A stretch of DNA of 64,000 bases from Macrocystis pyrifera (Eukaryota > Sar > Phaeophyceae > Laminariales > Laminariaceae): assembly GCA_031763025.1 (NCBI GenBank), contig JASSKH010000011.1, positions 248,001 to 312,000 on the forward strand. The letters are read 5' to 3'. Numbering within the stretch: the stretch's first letter is position 1; every line of letters begins with the position of its first letter. The notes under the pieces were generated by a model that saw only the letters and a list, made by a program, of their open reading frames with translations, had not been told where the DNA came from and ran no database searches. A program made the translations under genes and the position numbers. This document shows, piece by piece, positions 1-13,024 of the stretch.

Positions 1-310
1 ACAACACCTGTCGCGGGAGGCCGCCAAGCACAGACAGTGCCTCCAGGGTCATGAGCCGGTAGAGGGGCGTCGCCCATTGTTCCTCGGGGGGTATTACTGG
101 AGAGAAAAAATGCGTCATGATTCGTGAGCTTGTTGTCGTGAATTATGAAATTAAAAATTAACACTATCAATGACAAAAACCTCATGAATTGCGTCATTGT
201 TCGTTGGGAATGGGCCGTTCCCAACAAAACGAAAAACAAATCACGGTCCGTGTCTTTTTCGCATGACAAACTATCCCTAAATTACTGACATTTCATTCCT
301 AACGAAAATA

Positions 311-772
311 TGTCACAGTCTCGTGGCGTGCATGTACCAGTTCTGGTAGAGCAGTCACAATTCCGGCATTCCAAATGCTCAAGATAGGAGCTACCGCTCC
401 GGGGTCCTGTCGGCGCCATGTAACAAGCGCCTGTTTTCACACCATAGTTTGTATTATTTCCCAGAGTTCTAGCCCGCTCTATGCTGGGCGTTCATGCCGC
501 GCTCACACTCTGCCCAAGTTCATGCACAGACTGACCATTGTACCATGCAGCCTGCGGGTCTTGTTGGTGAGCCCTCGTAAGCGCTGTCCTAACCGGTGCT
601 CTTTTGGTGTAGTACAACGCCGAGGGTAATAGACAAGGCTACGTAGGGATCTGGTTGTGGGCAGCATCGGCCGCACATCCTTTCTCCGGGTTTGGTCACA
701 TCACCCCCCTTCGAATAATACGTCCATCCACTTCTCTGAAAACCCTCGGACCCTTGGAAAAACCGCTGTAAC
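311..772. repeat. dispersed repeat, copy A
   Basis: About 460 bp closely matching 6674-7170: both start TGTCACAGTCTCGTGGCGTG, share TCTAGCCCGCTCTATGCTGG, and end GACCCTTGGAAAAACCGCTG. The sharp left boundary (unrelated flanks) suggests a mobile element or its terminal repeat; family not determined. No intact gene inside. Confidence 0.65.
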
Positions 773-1465
773 ATCCTCTCCAGCTGATTGGCCGGACACG
801 AACAGTCATGCGATATCCTAAGCGGTGGATCCGAGATACACTATGCCAACCGAACTGAGGAGAAAAACATGGCATTTCCGATAGGAAAACCCTTCCCCAG
901 CACGCACACTCGTGCGCCGCCGTACTTACTAACGCGGTGAACGGGGCGCCCTCTGAAGTTTAGGACCTTCCCGGACGCTCACCGCGCGCCTTCTCTACGG
1001 AGCCTCCCCGGTTGCGATCGCGAACAGGGGGCTCTCGCTCTCGTGTAGTGACACAACACGAAATCCGGACAACCCCGACAAAATCCAGAATTGCGAAAAC
1101 ACGAGCAAGATAATAAACAAAAAACGAACGAATCAACCCTACAGGCCAAGCCACTCCTGTGGAAACGCTCGGATCCTTAGAAAAGCCGCTATAACATCCT
1201 CCCCCGCTAATTGGCCGGACAAAGGCAGTCACGCGATGTCCCAAGCGGAGGATCCGAGATACACTATATCAATCAAACTAAGGAGAGCAAACCCCGCCTT
1301 TTATCGGATAAAAACTCCTCCCCAGAATGGCCACTTAGTCGTAACGCGGTGAACAGGACGGACGCCCTCTTAAGACTAGGATCTTCCTGAACGCCCACCG
1401 CGCGGCCTCTTCACGGAGCCTCCCCGGTTGCGATCTTGAACAGGGGGCTTCCGCCTCGTGCGTAT
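745..1465. repeat. tandemly repeated ~420-bp block
   Basis: Two direct copies, about 745-1045 and 1166-1460. Shared landmarks: ATTGGCCGGACA, GGATCCGAGATACACTAT, TAACGCGGTGAAC, CGGAGCCTCCCCGGTTGCGA and GGGGGCT. Minus-strand open frames in both copies are similar because of the duplication; their product is not recognised. Confidence 0.6.
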
Positions 1466-4160
1466 GGACAGAACGCGAGATCCAGTCAACCACGCCAAAC
1501 TCCAGAATTGGGAAACTCCCCTTAAGATCAAAAAGTTAAACAGAAGGAATCGAAGTACACCCTCTTGCGCCGAACCGCGCCAACCCATTTCCGTAAAACT
1601 CCTTGTGCTGTGGGAAATCAGTTCAACCCTGAAGACGAACTGTGAAGCCAGCATGCATGAAAAACAAATACACCGCCCGGAGGGATGCTACTGCTTCCGC
1701 AAAACCAACAGAAACCACCCCGGGAGGCATACCACGACATTCCTCCGGCGTCTGTTCTCCCCATGCCTGAACAAGTCAATACCCAAAAGAAAACATACAA
1801 AACCACAAAACAGAGAAAATTAGAACAGACAAGAACAAGAACGAATGTTGATTGATCTCTAAAGGTATAGACGCAGCTGGCACAGGAACGCGTGGTTGAC
1901 TCCAGACAATAACACGGACCTCCTCTCATATTACATCCGAGCTATCGAGTCGAATCGCCTCATATGGAGCTACACTAACGAGCAGCATTGATGGGCGCAC
2001 ATCACCCCAATTTCCCGATACCCCATTACCAGAATCCCTTTTCGGCATGAAACTCCTCAATCTACGATGGCTCTTGTATGTCGTGTTCCTGAGTACAGGC
2101 AACATCCCCCCTACCCATTATACACGACCATGCTGATATCCTCCCTGCTCCAGTGCCTGACCACATCAATATTCCCCACAACTCTGTACATGAAAATGTA
2201 CGACATCGCACGGATGACATATGTCAATATTATGATCAACTCATATCAAACCCAGAAACTCAAAAATCCAATGTGCAACTCAAAAATCAAATTATCGAAT
2301 CAACACTCAAATCCTCAAATCAGTATTCAAATGCTCAAATCCACGGCCTCTCTGTCGCAAACATATAAAACTCTCGAAATCCAATGCCAGGTAAAAAGGC
2401 GTTCTTCTCGGATTCAGCCAGGTAAAACGGCATTTTCCGCGGGATTGGCCCAAATATATTCGTCCACTCTGCAGAACAAAAGCACAAATTTTCGTGAACC
2501 AAAAAAATCAAACTCTCAATTTCTGAAGTACGGCCCAAACCTTCCAAGTCAGAAAACATTTAATATGGACCGCACACGCCCCCAGGCGCTTCATTATATT
2601 CTTCCAGCCCCATCGAAAACCTCTCCCTCTATTTCGTAAGAAATTAAGGCGAATCATGGAAAACATCACAGTAGTCATGCTAATCAAAAGTAAAAATAAA
2701 CCCAAGAAATTTAATGCGCTAGAGAACGCAAGGAACCTCGTTCCTCCGGACAAGAGTCTCCCCTTATACCTTACTCCCGCCATAGGTACACAGATCGCGA
2801 CGGTTTTAATGCGAGATAGCATACGTCCCTTCACATATTTTTTTTACCTCGCCAACAGCAAGCATTCAGAAATCACACAAAATGCAACACAACCCCCCCG
2901 AGAGGCATGCTACTCCTTCCACGAACTACACAAAAAAACTTCCAATAGCCCCCCAAAAAGAAAACGCAAAAACCGCACAGGGGGGCATACCCAAACACCC
3001 CCAACCATACAAAAAAACACCATCTACGAACCACGCGAGAAAAACATCTCAAACACGCAAGAAGGGCATCCAAGAGTCACAGCAATGATATATACCACAG
3101 GGTCCCCTCCCCAGCGTCTGTCCTCCCCACGTTAGAAAAACACATCAAAAAAACACCCAATACAAACATCCTAATAAGTACGCAGGGGGACGTACCACAA
3201 CAACCTCCCCGAACGTATATCCTCCTCATGCCGGGAAAAGCATCCGACATCCACTCAAAAATATAAAAGAAATGAACTAACAAACGCGAAACAACATATC
3301 CTACAAAGCCACACAAACATCATCCGGGAATAACGCAGGCAAAACCGTCTAAAAACCCACACAACATATCCCCTTCGCCGGGGGTCCATCCAATACCCCC
3401 ACGTGGGGCATACCACAATACCACATTGGATAAACATTGTAAATAACACAAACATAACATCCACAAACCACTCAGGAAGAAACACCACACGACCACCCCT
3501 CAGGGTCTGTCCTCCCCAAATCCGAAAAATCTTCCAGCCACCCTCTCGCCAAGAAAATTCATGGCCTCGAGAGCTCGAGCACACTGTCGGCCAGGGGGTC
3601 TAATGGCTCTCGTGAGGGAGCCCACTAATCCTCCAAATACCCTCGCCAAAATAACGCATGGCCCCGAGAGTTCGAGAAAACTGTCGGCAAGGGGGTCCGG
3701 TGCCTTCCTTGAGGGAGCCCCCCCCTCTCCCCCTTCTCCCCCCCGGTGACAACGAAGGCCAGTGTGCAGGTGCTACGTGCTTCCGTACTCGATTCCGGAT
3801 TCTGCGCCGTAGAGAGAGACGGCGGGAGGGCCAGAAAGGCGCGGGATCGGGGCGCTAGAGAAACGCGCGCCAATTCATCTGTCACCGGAGCCGGACGAGA
3901 GAGGGGGAGAGAGGGAGGGACGAGAAAAGGGGAGAGAGAGGCACGACGCGGGGGCAGGAGCACGCCGGCACGAGTACGACAACCGACGCGGCTCGAAAAC
4001 AAACGCATCCATCCTCGGCGAGGCGCAGAGAGAGGGAGGGGAAGAGAATGAGAGAGAGATGGAGACCGCGGGCATCCATCCTCGGCGAGGCGCAGAGAGA
4101 GGGAGGGGAAGAGAATGAGAGAGAGATGGAGACCGCGGGCCTCGCGGCTCTCTGTCACCT
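1461..4160. other. repeat-rich non-genic stretch
   Basis: Degenerate A-rich sequence with recurring GGGGCATACC and GTCTGTCCTCCCCA motifs (about 1680-3520), a ~105-bp tandem duplication at 3560-3725 built on GAGAG(C/T)TCGAG(C/A)A, and a near-exact 67-bp tandem duplication starting near 4006 (CATCCATCCTCGGCGAGGCG). No gene seen; open frames in the purine-rich 3.7-4.15 kb part are compositional. Confidence 0.5.
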
Positions 4161-4959
4161 AGCAATGAAGCGTGCGCGCCGGTACTCAATTAACACCAAT
4201 ACTCGACGATCGACTTGATGCATATTTAGCGGGTCACTCCTGCGCCTAAAGCGGTATTGTATTGCAATCAAAAGCGGGACGTGTCAGCGTAAAAGTTTGT
4301 TCGGTGTGCCACCCTCAGCGCTATACGTGTGACTTCCCAATCTACACTGCCTATATCATAGGGTCCAAAATGTGTGGTATGAGTGTTTGTATACCTGCAC
4401 TAAGCCGTGCTGAAATGGACATGATGTGCAGTCTTTTTCACAGTAAAATGCCGTACCAAATCTGGAGTTGTAACCCGATCACTCTTGTTTCCTCCTGACA
4501 CGAAATAAATCAGCAATAATGCACCACAAGGTGGGTCCTCGCGGCTATGCCAGCCGCGCAATCGATTGATGGTGCTGCAAGCGACCATATCGTCTGCCGA
4601 AGCACGAAGAACTGCCGGCGTCGATCGCCCATCATGGACGTATGACTAAATCAGACAATGTATGTTGGCCACAAGGAAGACATAACTACTATTAATACGA
4701 CTCCTTCATAAATATATCAATCCGACCTCATCACCACACGGCTGCTGCAGCACACGAACCTATTAATAGCGTCAAGCACCTAAAAACGTACCCACGTACC
4801 TGGTGAAATATAGGCAAACATATTTTACATACGCCCGCGCCAACAAGCGTCGAGCGTACCTGCCCACATGCCAAAGTATTTGGTTTTTATGACCATGCAG
4901 TCGATTGACCGGGAAACAAACATGCACCCAACTCATGACGAGCAAATGACAGGTGTGGC

Positions 4960-5540
4960 ATGATCACACGAGATCACGGAGTTGATTTGACCGCGGAAGC
5001 CATAGGTGGGCTAACTACTTGAACGCCTCCAGTTTGATCACAAGCAAGCGTGGAATCGATTAGACCACGGCCAAATATGGCTGTGGCTACTAGCATACAT
5101 CTCCAGGTTGATCACAAACATCTCTGGACTTGATTCCAAAGAACCAGCGTGCCATGGTCACACGGGACCATGGCGTTTATTTGACTACGATGAACATAGG
5201 TGTGATCAGTAGTGATCGCCTCCAGCTTGATCACGAGCAAGCATGGAGTTGATAGCAAATCACAGGCAGGCGTACGATAGTCACACGGGATCACGGATTA
5301 TAGCTGACCACGGAAAAACATAGGTGCGCTCACTACTTGAACGCCTCCAGCTTGATCACAGGCTAGCGTGTAGTCGATTAGACCCGGCAAAACATGGCTG
5401 CAGCTACTAGCAAACACCTCCAGGTTGATCACAACCAGCTCTGGACTCGATTGCAAAGGACCGGCGCGCCATGGTCACCCGGGATCATGGTGTTTATTTT
5501 CCTACGGGTGTAGTCAGTAGCAAACGCCACTCAGTCTAAA
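4960..5540. repeat. satellite-like tandem repeat, ~317-bp period
   Basis: Sub-units contain (C/T)CTCCAG(C/G/T)TTGATCACA and TGGTCACACGGGA. The block from about 4968 to 5175 (CACGAGATCACGGA ... CATGGCGTTTATTT) is repeated at about 5285-5500 in the same order, giving the longer period over smaller ~100-bp units. No gene in 4160-6240 apart from this array and AT-rich sequence. Confidence 0.6.
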
Positions 5541-6673
5541 CCTGGTCCCCGAGAAAGTATCTTCAACGTGATCGGAGGCAACCACAGGGCTGGTTTGCTA
5601 CCTTGAGCATCAATTCTTTGAACAAACCTAGAGGATGTGCGAGAATTAATAGACAACCTGAGCGCATTGCGCACCTAACTAGCGATCCATGTATAGGCCG
5701 ATCAGGCATCATGTTAGAGTTCTGCACGGGCATCGGGCAAACCAGGTACATGCATTCAATGTATGTATAAATAATACTCACACCAGCTAGATACCATCGT
5801 ACCGGTTCTGATGGGAGTCCAACATCCACGACCATCAAACAGCCGCCATTTATATATATATCAACGGGCCTTGAGTTATATGCTGTGCATAAGGTGTACT
5901 GCTGCTGTACCTGCTAGGTATATATTACCAATATAACTGTATAGATGAGCAGGCACGGTGCATTATATACCAAGCGCTACGAGCGTCGTGCCTCCATGCA
6001 AGTCTAGCAACACCCCTACTGTGGTACCCTGACTCTACCTGCCTGTCTGTATTACTGTACGAGTATATACAAGCGCTGTGGTCACGGCCACGATATATTT
6101 GTCTGCACTACATTCAACGCAACAGCAAAAGAGTAGAAGATAACGTCAAACCCTGAGAAACGCCACAGACAACGAACAATAAAACAACACGACGACCAAA
6201 CAAGGACATCAACTGAAACCAAGGTGACTCTGCAAGTCTTGTAGGAAGCAATGATATTCAAAACACATGGGTTGGGCTAGGGGCAGCCGCTCAACTTCCA
6301 GGTCAGACTCCCTCTCTTTTTTTTTCCTTATTTTTTGTTGCTGTACGTTTGTTCCTCTTTAGGAAACAGTGATACTCAAAATACGTAGGATTGGGCTAGG
6401 AGTAGCTGCTCGACTTCCAGGTCGGTATCTCATATATTTCTCTCCCTTTCTTTTTATTCGTTGTTGCGCGTTTGTTGCTCTTTATCCCATTCATAATCTC
6501 GCCCTTCTTGCTCCTCCTCCCTTTATAATGGTCTTGTTTCAGATCTGGGGGCACTAAAAAGCTCTTCTTAGCCCTCCCCACTACGGTATGTGTATTGTCT
6601 TTTTAACGCCACAAGACCCCCAACCCTTTCTTCTCTCGTCGAAACCCGAAATCGATTCTCGGATTGGACACCA

Positions 6674-7170
6674 TGTCACAGTCTCGTGGCGTGCATGTAT
6701 CAGTTCTGGGAGAGCAGTCACAATTCCTGCATGCTAATAGCTCATGATAAGAGCTACCGCTCCGGGTCCTTTCGACACCATATAACAAGCGCCTGTTTTT
6801 ACACCATGGTTTGTGTTATATAAATTTCCCAGAGTTCTAGCCCGCTCTATGCTGGGCGTACATGCCACGCTCACACTCAGCCCAAGATCATGCACAGACT
6901 GACCACTGTACCACGTAGCCTGTGGTCCTTGTTGGTGAGACATCGTAAGCGCTGTCCTGACCGGTGCTCTTTCGGTGTGGTATAACGCCAAGGGTAATAA
7001 ACAAGGCTACGTAGGGGAGCTACGAGAGGTTGTGGGCTGCATCGGCCGCACATCCGGTTGTGCTGGCAGGCGTTTATCTCCGGGTTTGGTCACATCACCC
7101 CCCATCGAATACTACGCCCATCCACTTTTTTTCTGGAAACCCCCGGACCCTTGGAAAAACCGCTGTACCA
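6674..7170. repeat. dispersed repeat, copy B
   Basis: Second copy of the 311-772 repeat, same orientation, with small insertions and many substitutions. It is preceded by a ~120-bp tandem duplication (about 6243-6480) built on TTGGGCTAGG(G/A)G(C/T)AGC(C/T)GCTC. Confidence 0.65.
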
Positions 7171-7254
7171 GGTAAAAAATAGCCGATATGTCATGTTTGA
7201 CGCCACGTTCCTTGATATTTCAAATTGTGAAACATCGAATATTTCAAATCTAAC

Positions 7255-7460
7255 GATCTTAGCGGGGGGGGCGAACCCTCGCGTGTGGGGCGCGGTCAAG
7301 CCGGGCCGGGCCGATTGCGCCCGGCCCGGCCCGTGATATATCCAAATCAGGTGGTTGAAACCTGACCCGGCCTGCAAGATTCCAATATCACGCGTCGTCG
7401 GCCAGGCCCGGTGCACGAAATACGAATCGCACTGGTCGTCTGCCCGGCCTGGCCCGTGAG
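7255..7460. repeat. GGCCCGG-rich palindromic stretch
   Basis: GCCGGGCCGGGCCG is followed by CGCCCGGCCCGGCCCG, then further GACCCGGCCTG, CCAGGCCCGG and CCCGGCCTGGCCCG, able to pair within itself. It could be an element terminus. The sequence up to 9490 holds no gene I can support; a 30-A run lies at about 8043-8071. Confidence 0.4.
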
Positions 7461-8040
7461 GTTCTCAGATTTTGGTCGCTCCTTCTTCGCGCTGTGCCTC
7501 CTCTCCTCCTCGAGGTTTCGAGGTCGCAACGTGCTCGCGCCAAGCGGTTTGGTTGGGCAGCTGCTCATTGTCCACAATCAGCGTACGAAGCAGAGTCTGG
7601 CGTCCTCCTACCCTGGCCTTCGGATGCCACTGGTGCCGCGTGGGTTACGTGGTGCTTTGATCAGGCGGATTTCGAGTCACGATGAAATGTCACCATTCGT
7701 TGTTTGGTTTTTTATAGGGAAAGCTAAAAAATGGCGTCATGATTCGCGAGGTTTTTGTCGTGAATCGTGACGCAGAAAATAATGATCCATTAGAATCGCG
7801 ATTATTTCGTTCGTTAGGAATGGCCCTTATAATACGCCCGCTCTCAAGAACCAGCCGAAGATCCAAAACAGTCAAAACTAAAAGGGGGTCGACTAAAGAG
7901 GTCCGGCAAGTTCATGACATGAACACTGGTGGAGTGTCACGTTAAAATCTGTGTTCTACAGGTGGACAAGAGCCGGTACACAAATAAATAAGAAAGTGTG
8001 TTGGGCGTAAGCTTTTTTTACCCAGATCTCCAAGGAGGAT

Positions 8041-8072
<32 letters not shown>

Positions 8073-9516
8073 GTCAAAACAGCGACTCAAGATAGCGGCG
8101 CAATTGATCCACCGGAAAACATCTGCCACTCCGTCCAAAATGCAAATGCCAATAAATACCAGTGGTAGTACTTTGAATACAAATAATATTAAAAAATACG
8201 ATTATACTTTGGGACAGAGTGGTGAAGGGTGCAGCGGTCTTCCTGGATACTCCGCGGAAAATCTCAGATCCCCACGCCGTCACGAACCAATAAACCACAA
8301 ACCCCAGAAAACAATCAACAGCAGCAGGACCTACCTGTTGTACGTAGTATAACCCGAGTATGGAGAAAATGAAATGGAAGGCAAGAATTATCTGAACTGG
8401 CTTGGAAAGCAACTATTTATTAATAACTTCTCTTCTAAGACTTGTTCAGAAGTCTTGTTGCTGCGCTGTTGTCTTAGACTAAGTCCTCTTAGTGATGAGA
8501 GATAGCAGGGAGCTGTTGAGAGTGATTCGATAGGGGCTTTGACTCTGCTCTCCTTCCTTAACCCGCCAGACGGGTGAAGAGGAAGAACTTTCCTCGGGCG
8601 CTTGTCTACTCATCTCATATCGCCTATCCTAATCAATGTACTGCAAGCGAAACTTCAGAGCCCTGGGAATACTCCTCGGGTGTTACTGCGCTTTGATGCT
8701 ACGACTGGCTATCCCCGCCGATTGTTATTTGTCCAATAATACTATTAATATTCCATATCACACAGGGCAGAGCACCGACCGGTACTTCTGGAGTAGTGCC
8801 TTCCACAAGCAAGCGCACACAGTTGACATGATACTCTTTTTAGCCGTTTTTGACGACACTGTCCGTGAAAACTTGCCAAATTGCCAGTTTTTGGAAATTT
8901 GGACTTCCAAGTCGCGAACACCTCACCACCGATTGGGTCCGGAAAAAGTTTTCCTCCCCCTCTGCCACAGTGAGCGTCGTCGCCCGCCTCGCGTGAAGCA
9001 TGGTGCTCGCTGTGGCCCTTCTTCGCCACTTCGACAAAGTTGGTGCTCAAACTGCATTGAAGTCTCTTTGAAGTTTAGTTTGGTCGCAAAAATAAGCACC
9101 GCTTAAATATTATTTCGCATATCAAAACGACCCTTATATCTCGTATATGGTGCAAGCGGAGCCTCACACAAGGAGGCCAGACAGAGCCCATTCGTGCTTC
9201 CTGCGTGTCTCGAGACACACGCGACGCCTAGCCATGCAAACGGCGACGGCGCTCCTTGCAACACCCCCTCTACCTGCTAGCACCCGCTGACACCCGCGGC
9301 GGCGCCGGGCTCGCCCGCGGTACCGTGTTCTGACTACAAGCACGCGCACGAAACGAAATAAAATGGCTTCAGATTATATATAAGCAACGCTTTACTCGTA
9401 CCTGGTACATACGTTCGTTTGAACACGAGTACACAGCAGTACAAGTACAAGAAGGCGCTTCTATTGACGAACGTAGTGTTTGTTCGAAAATATAAGCTGT
9501 ACCGGGACATTTGTTT

Positions 9517-9815
9517 GTTTGCCAGAAAACGGTATACCTTGACAGAAAATATCATATGACTTGGGTTCGGTGTGCCCTGATCACCTCGTTTGTCTTTACG
9601 TACCGTAAACTGGCAAAAATACGATGGTGTACCGTTTTTTTGGATTTTTTCAAAGTGAGACGGATGGACATGGATGTTTCGCCAAAAAAACGGTATACCT
9701 TGACAGAAAATTCCATCTTACTTGGGTTGGGTGTACCCTGATTCCCTGGTTTGAGTTTTTCGTACCGTAAACTGGCAAAAAAGCGCTGGTGTACCGTTTT
9801 TTGTCATTTTGTCCG
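9517..9815. repeat. ~162-bp tandem duplication
   Basis: Two copies of AACGGTATACCTTGACAGAA ... CGTACCGTAAACTGGCAAAA ... TGGTGTACCGTTTTTT, starting near 9527 and 9689. Also inverted within each unit (AACGGTATACC against GGTGTACCGTT). A poly-T run of about 34 lies at 10001-10035. Confidence 0.6.
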
Positions 9816-10000
9816 TTAGGACAGGAAATTAATTTTGCTTTTAGATTACACTAGGTTAAACCCTAGGGTATACAGAGAGGCGTTCTGTCGCTATTCGTGA
9901 ATTCTCCAGAAGCAAAAAAAGTCTTGTGTACTTGTATTTTATCAAAAAACTAACTCTGAGGTGGAAGATAAAAAAATTGCGCGAAAAAAACATAGAGACT

Positions 10001-10037
<37 letters not shown>

Positions 10038-10097
10038 CCATCACTTTTACTTTCCAGCCCACTCGTAGGAGGTTTTACCCTCGACGATCTTCGGGCC

Positions 10098-10335
10098 ATG
10101 TACATTATTGTCATTTTTCGCGACATGCCGTGGCATGCCGTGGCACGACCTGCGGCAAAACTTCCACGGCATACCACGGAATCTTCCACGGCATACCACG
10201 GAATCTTCCACGGACCCCCACGGCATACCATGGGACCCTAACCCTAACCCTAACCCTAACCCCAACCCTAATGCCGTGGAAGTGCCGCAGGTCGTGCCAC
10301 GGCATGCCGCGCGAAAAAAAGACAATAATGTACAT
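10098..10335. mobile_element. hairpin-forming element with telomeric repeats in the loop
   Basis: About 238 bp. Left arm ATGTACATTATTGTC...CGCGACATGCCGTGG...GCACGACCTGCGGCA; right arm is its reverse complement, ending GACAATAATGTACAT. Between the arms lie short tandem copies of CCACGGCATACCACGGAATC and then four to five CCCTAA units (10236-10272). It resembles a MITE or a stem-loop insertion; no target duplication seen. Confidence 0.7.
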
Positions 10336-10339
10336 CCCT

Positions 10340-13020
10340 GCTTTTCAAGCTGCGCGATGATACGCGGGTCTGCTGCCTTGTGTGTTTTTTTCAGCTTGGA
10401 AGGGCCTTTGGAGGGCTGTGATTGTTGGAAAAAAAGCGCCTGTACAACAAGCACTACTGAATGAACTATACTGCTGTCGCCAGCTGAGTTCCCACTCAGA
10501 CCGCACTGACCGCACTGAGCCACGTACAGCAGCGTTGAAACCTGGAAACTGCGCTGAGTGGAGGTGATGCATGATAAAGGAGCATGTGAGGGAGAAAACA
10601 CTAGCAGTACATGCAGCAGTTACTAGTAGTCGAGAGTCAATGGGAATGACTATTAATAGTGTTAGGGTTATTCCCATTGCCGAGAGTGGTCGGATTGTCA
10701 CATGCTTCGTTCTCTCCCTGCATGAATTTCGTTTTGCGGGATTATTACGCTCCTGTTGTGCTCTCCTGGTCTCCTGCCCTCCTTCTCCATCCGGGCTCAA
10801 TAACATATGTGGCATTCTCAGCCTCGGCCGACTTGACGCGGCCTCGGCCGGCATAGCTCAGTAGCTCAAATCGATCAAATCTGGGATATCGGGGTTTCCA
10901 GAAATATTTGCTTTACGATGGGTGGGGTGTTTGGCGGTTGTATGATCGAGCACAATCCTGGAAGAACACCCTCGGAATCGGATTGTGCAACTCTTGCCCG
11001 CGAGAGGCAGCACTTCGCGGTGCTCCTCTAGCGTTGCTGCTCTAGGAGGATTAGGAGCGAAATCGGGGCTGGACTGGAGGAAATCCTGGGGGTGAGACTC
11101 GCTAACACCACCACTACTATATGCTTGTTCCTGGCCTGTTGTTGATAGGCAGCAGCTTCACCGATGGGAATCTACTTTGTAGTCCCAGCGGGCCAACGTG
11201 TGCTGTCTCTTCTGCTGTAATCTGATCGCAAAGATGGAAAATAACACAGCAACTACCTGGTCTCGAGTACTGGTACTTGTGCACTGCTGTAGTTCGTCGC
11301 GTGCCAACCTACAGCACAGCAGTAGATTGTTGAGCGCGCTTCGGAACAGCGAGGTTTATGGGCAACGCACCAATAGACGGTGTGTTGTGCTGCTGGGTCT
11401 GAGTGTTTGCCTTGTTCATCGGTTGTGTTTGATATCGGTGGGTGTACTTTCTGCTGGTCACCTGTACACGCGTATGATATGTGTAACTACTCCATGTCCG
11501 CGGTCACGACGGGTGGGGTAATGGCTTTGCCGGTTTGGACACATCCCAAAGGTAGGAGACCAAAGGTACGCCGCTCAAGACGCTGCTTTCATTGTCGTCG
11601 TACTACCCTGCGTACACAGATCCCAAATATTCGAGGCGAGTGTGCGGCAGCATGAACCAACTCGGCAGCAAAATCTTGTTGCCTGCCGTCTCCTGTTTGT
11701 TGTTTGGGGAAGCCTCCCCGTTGCGTATAGCTGGTATATATTATCTGGACCTCCCTGCACAGCCAGCTTTGATTTTGCCCAAAAGCCCTCCTGCTGCTGC
11801 TGCTGCTGCTGCTGAGAGGCGGGTCACAGACGACAGAACAATCATTGATCGTGTTGTGGAGAGGGTACAAGCGCAGCCAAACCGCATGGTTTCAGGGCAC
11901 AGAACAGCCAACCTACATACTGATGTACGTGGCTCAAAGATGTAGCAAGAATCGAAGCAATCGAGGGATCGAGGCGACAGCGTAACGTACGTGGAGGCCC
12001 CCGTAGATTATCTGGCATGGGCCGAGAACACATCCTCCGCGAAACTACAGCAGCATAATGCGACGGTTCTACGTACGATCAACGGCATTTTTCTACTGTT
12101 TTCGAATATGATACTTCTGATGTATACGGCGGTATTATATTACCAAGTATTGGCGGACCCTGCAACTACGATACTTCGATGCTTGATATGATAGATGTTG
12201 TCATGTTGACTTCTTCCAGCTTCCAGCATCCTCTGTGTGATATGGACTATTAATACAGAATAGGTACGGGTGTACGAGTATACTTATGTTGATATAAAGC
12301 AATGCTGCAACGCTACGGCATGCTTGCAAAATTGCAGTTATCTCGAGAGTCACCACTCAGACAGCGATCGAGCACGTATACGATATGATAGCAGGTACTA
12401 CTCGCTGTGCTGCGAGTTGGTTCGATTTTCTGTTGTCGGGCATAAACGGCACAAGGTATTGTATTATAGTGTGCACAGTCGAAAGCTGTGGCAACTTGCA
12501 GTTACCCACTCACTGCTCTGTCTCTGCTCAGAGCTCAAGCAAGTGAAAGAACATAGTTCTAACATGCATCATATCGTCCTTTATCACCACAGCAAATACT
12601 GCTACAGAGTACCATTAATAGACTGTACCGATACGAACTGCACTACCCGTATGGATGGATGGATACTTGGCTTAAGATACAACTCCACCGCAAGAAACCA
12701 CCACCGGTGATGAAAAAAACACACGCCCAAAGAGGGAAGAGGATGATGCAGCAGACAGAAATCGGGATCGGCACCGAGAATAATCCGCGGTTTGTTGTGC
12801 GAGATACAATTAATTGGAATAGTTGGGCGTGCTGGTTAGTTAAGATTATGTGCGCTGCTGTGGGCTCCGTTTGAAGACGTGCATGACTTCATGGTAGCAT
12901 GGTACACATTCTGCATTGTTTGGTTGACACGTATATAGCTGGAACTGCCGAGTGGACACAGCACGGCACGGTGCTGTCGGACTGGAAAACACCCGAACAC
13001 ACAATGCTGATTTTCAACCT
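10340..13020. other. no supported gene
   Basis: Mixed-composition sequence with a (CTG)8 run at about 11790-11815 and scattered TACTGCTGTA-like and CTATTAATAG-like palindromes. Open frames are short and give no recognisable protein. Confidence 0.4.
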
Positions 13021-13024
13021 CAGA

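Noticed and set aside
3625-4158. 177-aa minus frame, Ser/Leu/Pro-rich
   Set aside because: Produced by purine-rich tandem duplication; several frames are open at once.
7411-7770. 119-aa plus frame in the GGCCCGG region, considered as a mobile-element protein fragment
   Set aside because: No motif of any reverse transcriptase, integrase, transposase or capsid family could be seen in any frame.
10848-10905. GGCATAGCTCAGTAGCTC resembling the start of a tRNA
   Set aside because: No anticodon arm or T arm follows at the right distance.
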